A stretch of DNA of 58,170 nucleotides from Jiella soli. GTDB taxonomy: Bacteria; Pseudomonadota; Alphaproteobacteria; Rhizobiales; Rhizobiaceae. A program made the translations under genes and the position numbers. The notes under the pieces were generated by a model. That model worked only from the letters and a program-made list of their open reading frames with translations, was not told the DNA's origin and searched no databases. The DNA is taken from contig NZ_JAJAVB010000014.1 of assembly GCF_020615385.1 (NCBI RefSeq), forward strand, positions 1 to 58,170. Direction: 5' to 3'. Below are positions 54,144 to 58,170 of the stretch, piece by piece (the stretch's first letter is position 1; every line of letters starts with the position of its first letter).

Positions 54144-55046
54144 TCAGTTGGCGGCCGGGGCGGCGGTGTCGTCGCCCGCCTTGCCGCCGGTCGCGTCCGT
54201 CATTCCCGATTCCAGGTCCTCGACCTGCTTCTTCACCGCCGGGTCGACATATTCGACGTTGAGATCCTTCCGGGCGTTCTGGACCATTTCCATGTACTTG
54301 TTGCGCATGGCGACCTGGCGGAGCTGGTCCTTCACCTGATCGAAGCTCGGCGGCTGGGCGTCGCGCTTCTCCTCGACCTTGATGACGTGCCAGCCGAACT
54401 GCGTCTCGACCGGCTCCTTGGTGTACTCGCCCGGCTTCAGCGCCAAGGCGGCCTTCTCGAAGGCCGGGACCATCTGGCCCTGGCTGAAGAAGCCGAGATC
54501 GCCGCCCTGCGGGCCGGAGGGGCCGGTCGATTCCTTCTTGGCGACTTCCTGGAAATCGGCGCCCTTGTTCAGCTCGTCGATGACCTTCTCGGCCTCTTCC
54601 TTGGTCTTGACCAGGATGTGGCGGGCGTGGACCTCCTGGCGCGGCTGCAGCGCCGCGACTTCCTTGTCGTAGAGCGCCTTGAGGTCCTTGTCGGAGATCT
54701 CGGCGACGCCGTTCTTGGCGAAATAGGCGTTGTGGAGCGCCCGGTCGCGCTCGAAGGCGATCTGCGCCGCGACGTCCGGATCCTTCTGCAGATTGGCCTT
54801 CTCGGCCTTCTGCGCCAGTGCCTTGATGTCGATCAGCGCGGACAGGACCGCGAGCTTGCGGCGCTCGTCGGGAAGGTTCTTGAACTGCGGGCCGATCTCG
54901 CTCTCGGCCGCCTTCAGCTCGCCCTCGGTGATCTTCTGCGAGCCGACCTTGGCGACGACGTCGCTATCGGCGGCGAAAGCGGCCGGAGCGGCGGCAGACA
55001 GGACAAGGGCACCGGCCACGAGGGCAAGGTGGAGCTTCTTGGACAT
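54144..55046 (-). CDS. Periplasmic parvulin-type peptidyl-prolyl isomerase
   Basis: A 300-residue exported PPIase (SurA/PrsA-like). Signal peptide MSKKLHLALVAGALVLSAAA ending AFA near residue 25, then an N-terminal chaperone helix bundle, one parvulin domain (VHARHILVKTKEEAEKVI, GGDLGFFSQGQMVPAFEKAA and FGWHVIKVEEKRD), and an acidic Ala-rich tail. It assists folding of secreted and outer-membrane proteins. Divergent from secA, which fits a shared role in export. GGAAGGAA precedes the ATG. Confidence 0.94.
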   Translation of the reverse strand: MSKKLHLALVAGALVLSAAAPAAFAADSDVVAKVGSQKITEGELKAAESEIGPQFKNLPDERRKLAVLSALIDIKALAQKAEKANLQKDPDVAAQIAFERDRALHNAYFAKNGVAEISDKDLKALYDKEVAALQPRQEVHARHILVKTKEEAEKVIDELNKGADFQEVAKKESTGPSGPQGGDLGFFSQGQMVPAFEKAALALKPGEYTKEPVETQFGWHVIKVEEKRDAQPPSFDQVKDQLRQVAMRNKYMEMVQNARKDLNVEYVDPAVKKQVEDLESGMTDATGGKAGDDTAAPAAN

Positions 55047-55381
55047 GAAACGATCTTCCTTCCAGGGTCTTGGCCGGGGCTTGGCCCGAAATCAGACTGG
55101 GTCCGGATCCAGCTGGGCCGGAATACAGACTGGGAGCGAGCGGCTCGCATCGGAGGCCGATCCTGGCGCGCACCCTCCGCCCCTGCTGAGCCTGGCCCCC
55201 GCTCGATAGGGCGCCGTTGACATCGGTTTGGCCCCCTCTTATCTCTCGCGCCATCTGAAAGTCCAGCCGCCTTCCGCAATGATTGAAGGCTCCCGACATC
55301 GTTACGATCCACCGGGAATGCGGCCGCGGCCGGCGGGCCGGTCACGACATCGGTAGCTCACAGAATTGGAAGGACCACTCC
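55047..55381. other. Divergent promoter region between the parvulin gene and secA
   Basis: About 335 bp with no gene. It contains short direct repeats: CAGACTGGG at 55093 and 55126, 33 bp apart, and CTTGGCC twice near 55067-55086. No SecM-like upstream peptide with a stall motif was recognised before secA. Promoters for both genes must lie here. Confidence 0.4.
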
Positions 55382-58111
<2,730 letters not shown>

Positions 58112-58170
58112 CGACGTCGCCCGAACGCGAGAGAACGATGGCCGCGCGACGCTCCGAGATGAGCGTCGCG

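Noticed and set aside
55047-55381. SecM-like secretion monitor peptide before secA
   Set aside because: No short signal-peptide gene with an arrest motif was visible in the region.

Overview
The window is high-GC DNA from an alphaproteobacterium. It is most likely a member of the Hyphomicrobiales (Rhizobiales), perhaps an Aurantimonadaceae relative; the family is inference. Supporting content includes the chvI-chvG-hprK-EIIA-HPr cluster divergent from ATP-type pckA, the argJ-GNAT-mutT block beside a parvulin and secA, a divergent pcaQ/pca operon, a RibBA with a ruined GTP cyclohydrolase half, and Hsp20-DUF1150. Nearly all DNA looks chromosomal and intact. I found no tRNA, rRNA, CRISPR array or prophage, and only the edge of a probable insertion sequence at the left end.

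Layout. 1-6.2 kb: IS-like terminal repeats, an RTX calcium-binding protein, a PAS-GGDEF diguanylate cyclase, a basic small protein, rpsU, a 42-residue membrane peptide, a MarR regulator and an RNase Z-like metallo-hydrolase. 6.4-15.5 kb: a polysaccharide deacetylase lipoprotein, then a molybdenum NAD-dependent formate dehydrogenase operon (fdsG-fdsB-fdsA-fdhD-fdsD). A BrnT/BrnA toxin-antitoxin pair sits between fdsB and fdsA, and a LysR gene lies just upstream with a palindromic LysR-type box in the promoter. 15.7-20.5 kb: queF, a methyltransferase-like protein, ribBA and three small exported or unknown proteins. 20.6-25.1 kb: pcaQ divergent from pcaC-pcaH-pcaG and a CatI/CatJ-size CoA-transferase pair, a partial protocatechuate branch without pcaB or pcaD here.

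25.3-36.5 kb: TrkH, a tautomerase, an SDR/LysR divergent pair, a large chemoreceptor preceded by two strong hairpins (possible antisense small RNA), a trehalose-synthase-like GH13 enzyme, and a formate/nitrite channel followed by cysG. The leader of that last pair carries an NtrC-like palindrome and a terminator-like hairpin just before the start codon. 36.7-39.8 kb: Hsp20-DUF1150, a Tat-exported MsrB, a secreted fasciclin protein and ArfB. 40-46.5 kb: pckA divergent from chvI-chvG-hprK-EIIA-HPr, joining envelope signalling to a regulatory PTS. 46.7-58.1 kb: conserved housekeeping genes (DUF1178, nitrilase, grxC, comF, a BioC-like methyltransferase, a Flp pilin pair, mutT, GNAT, argJ, parvulin, secA).

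The best candidates for new biology are regulatory or contextual: BrnTA inside the formate dehydrogenase operon; the anti-Shine-Dalgarno hairpin opposite the chemoreceptor leader; the attenuator-like leader of the nitrite channel-cysG pair; the nearly concentric palindromes in the pca promoter; and the Hsp20 leader hairpin. I did not find a clearly novel multi-gene defence or biosynthetic system.
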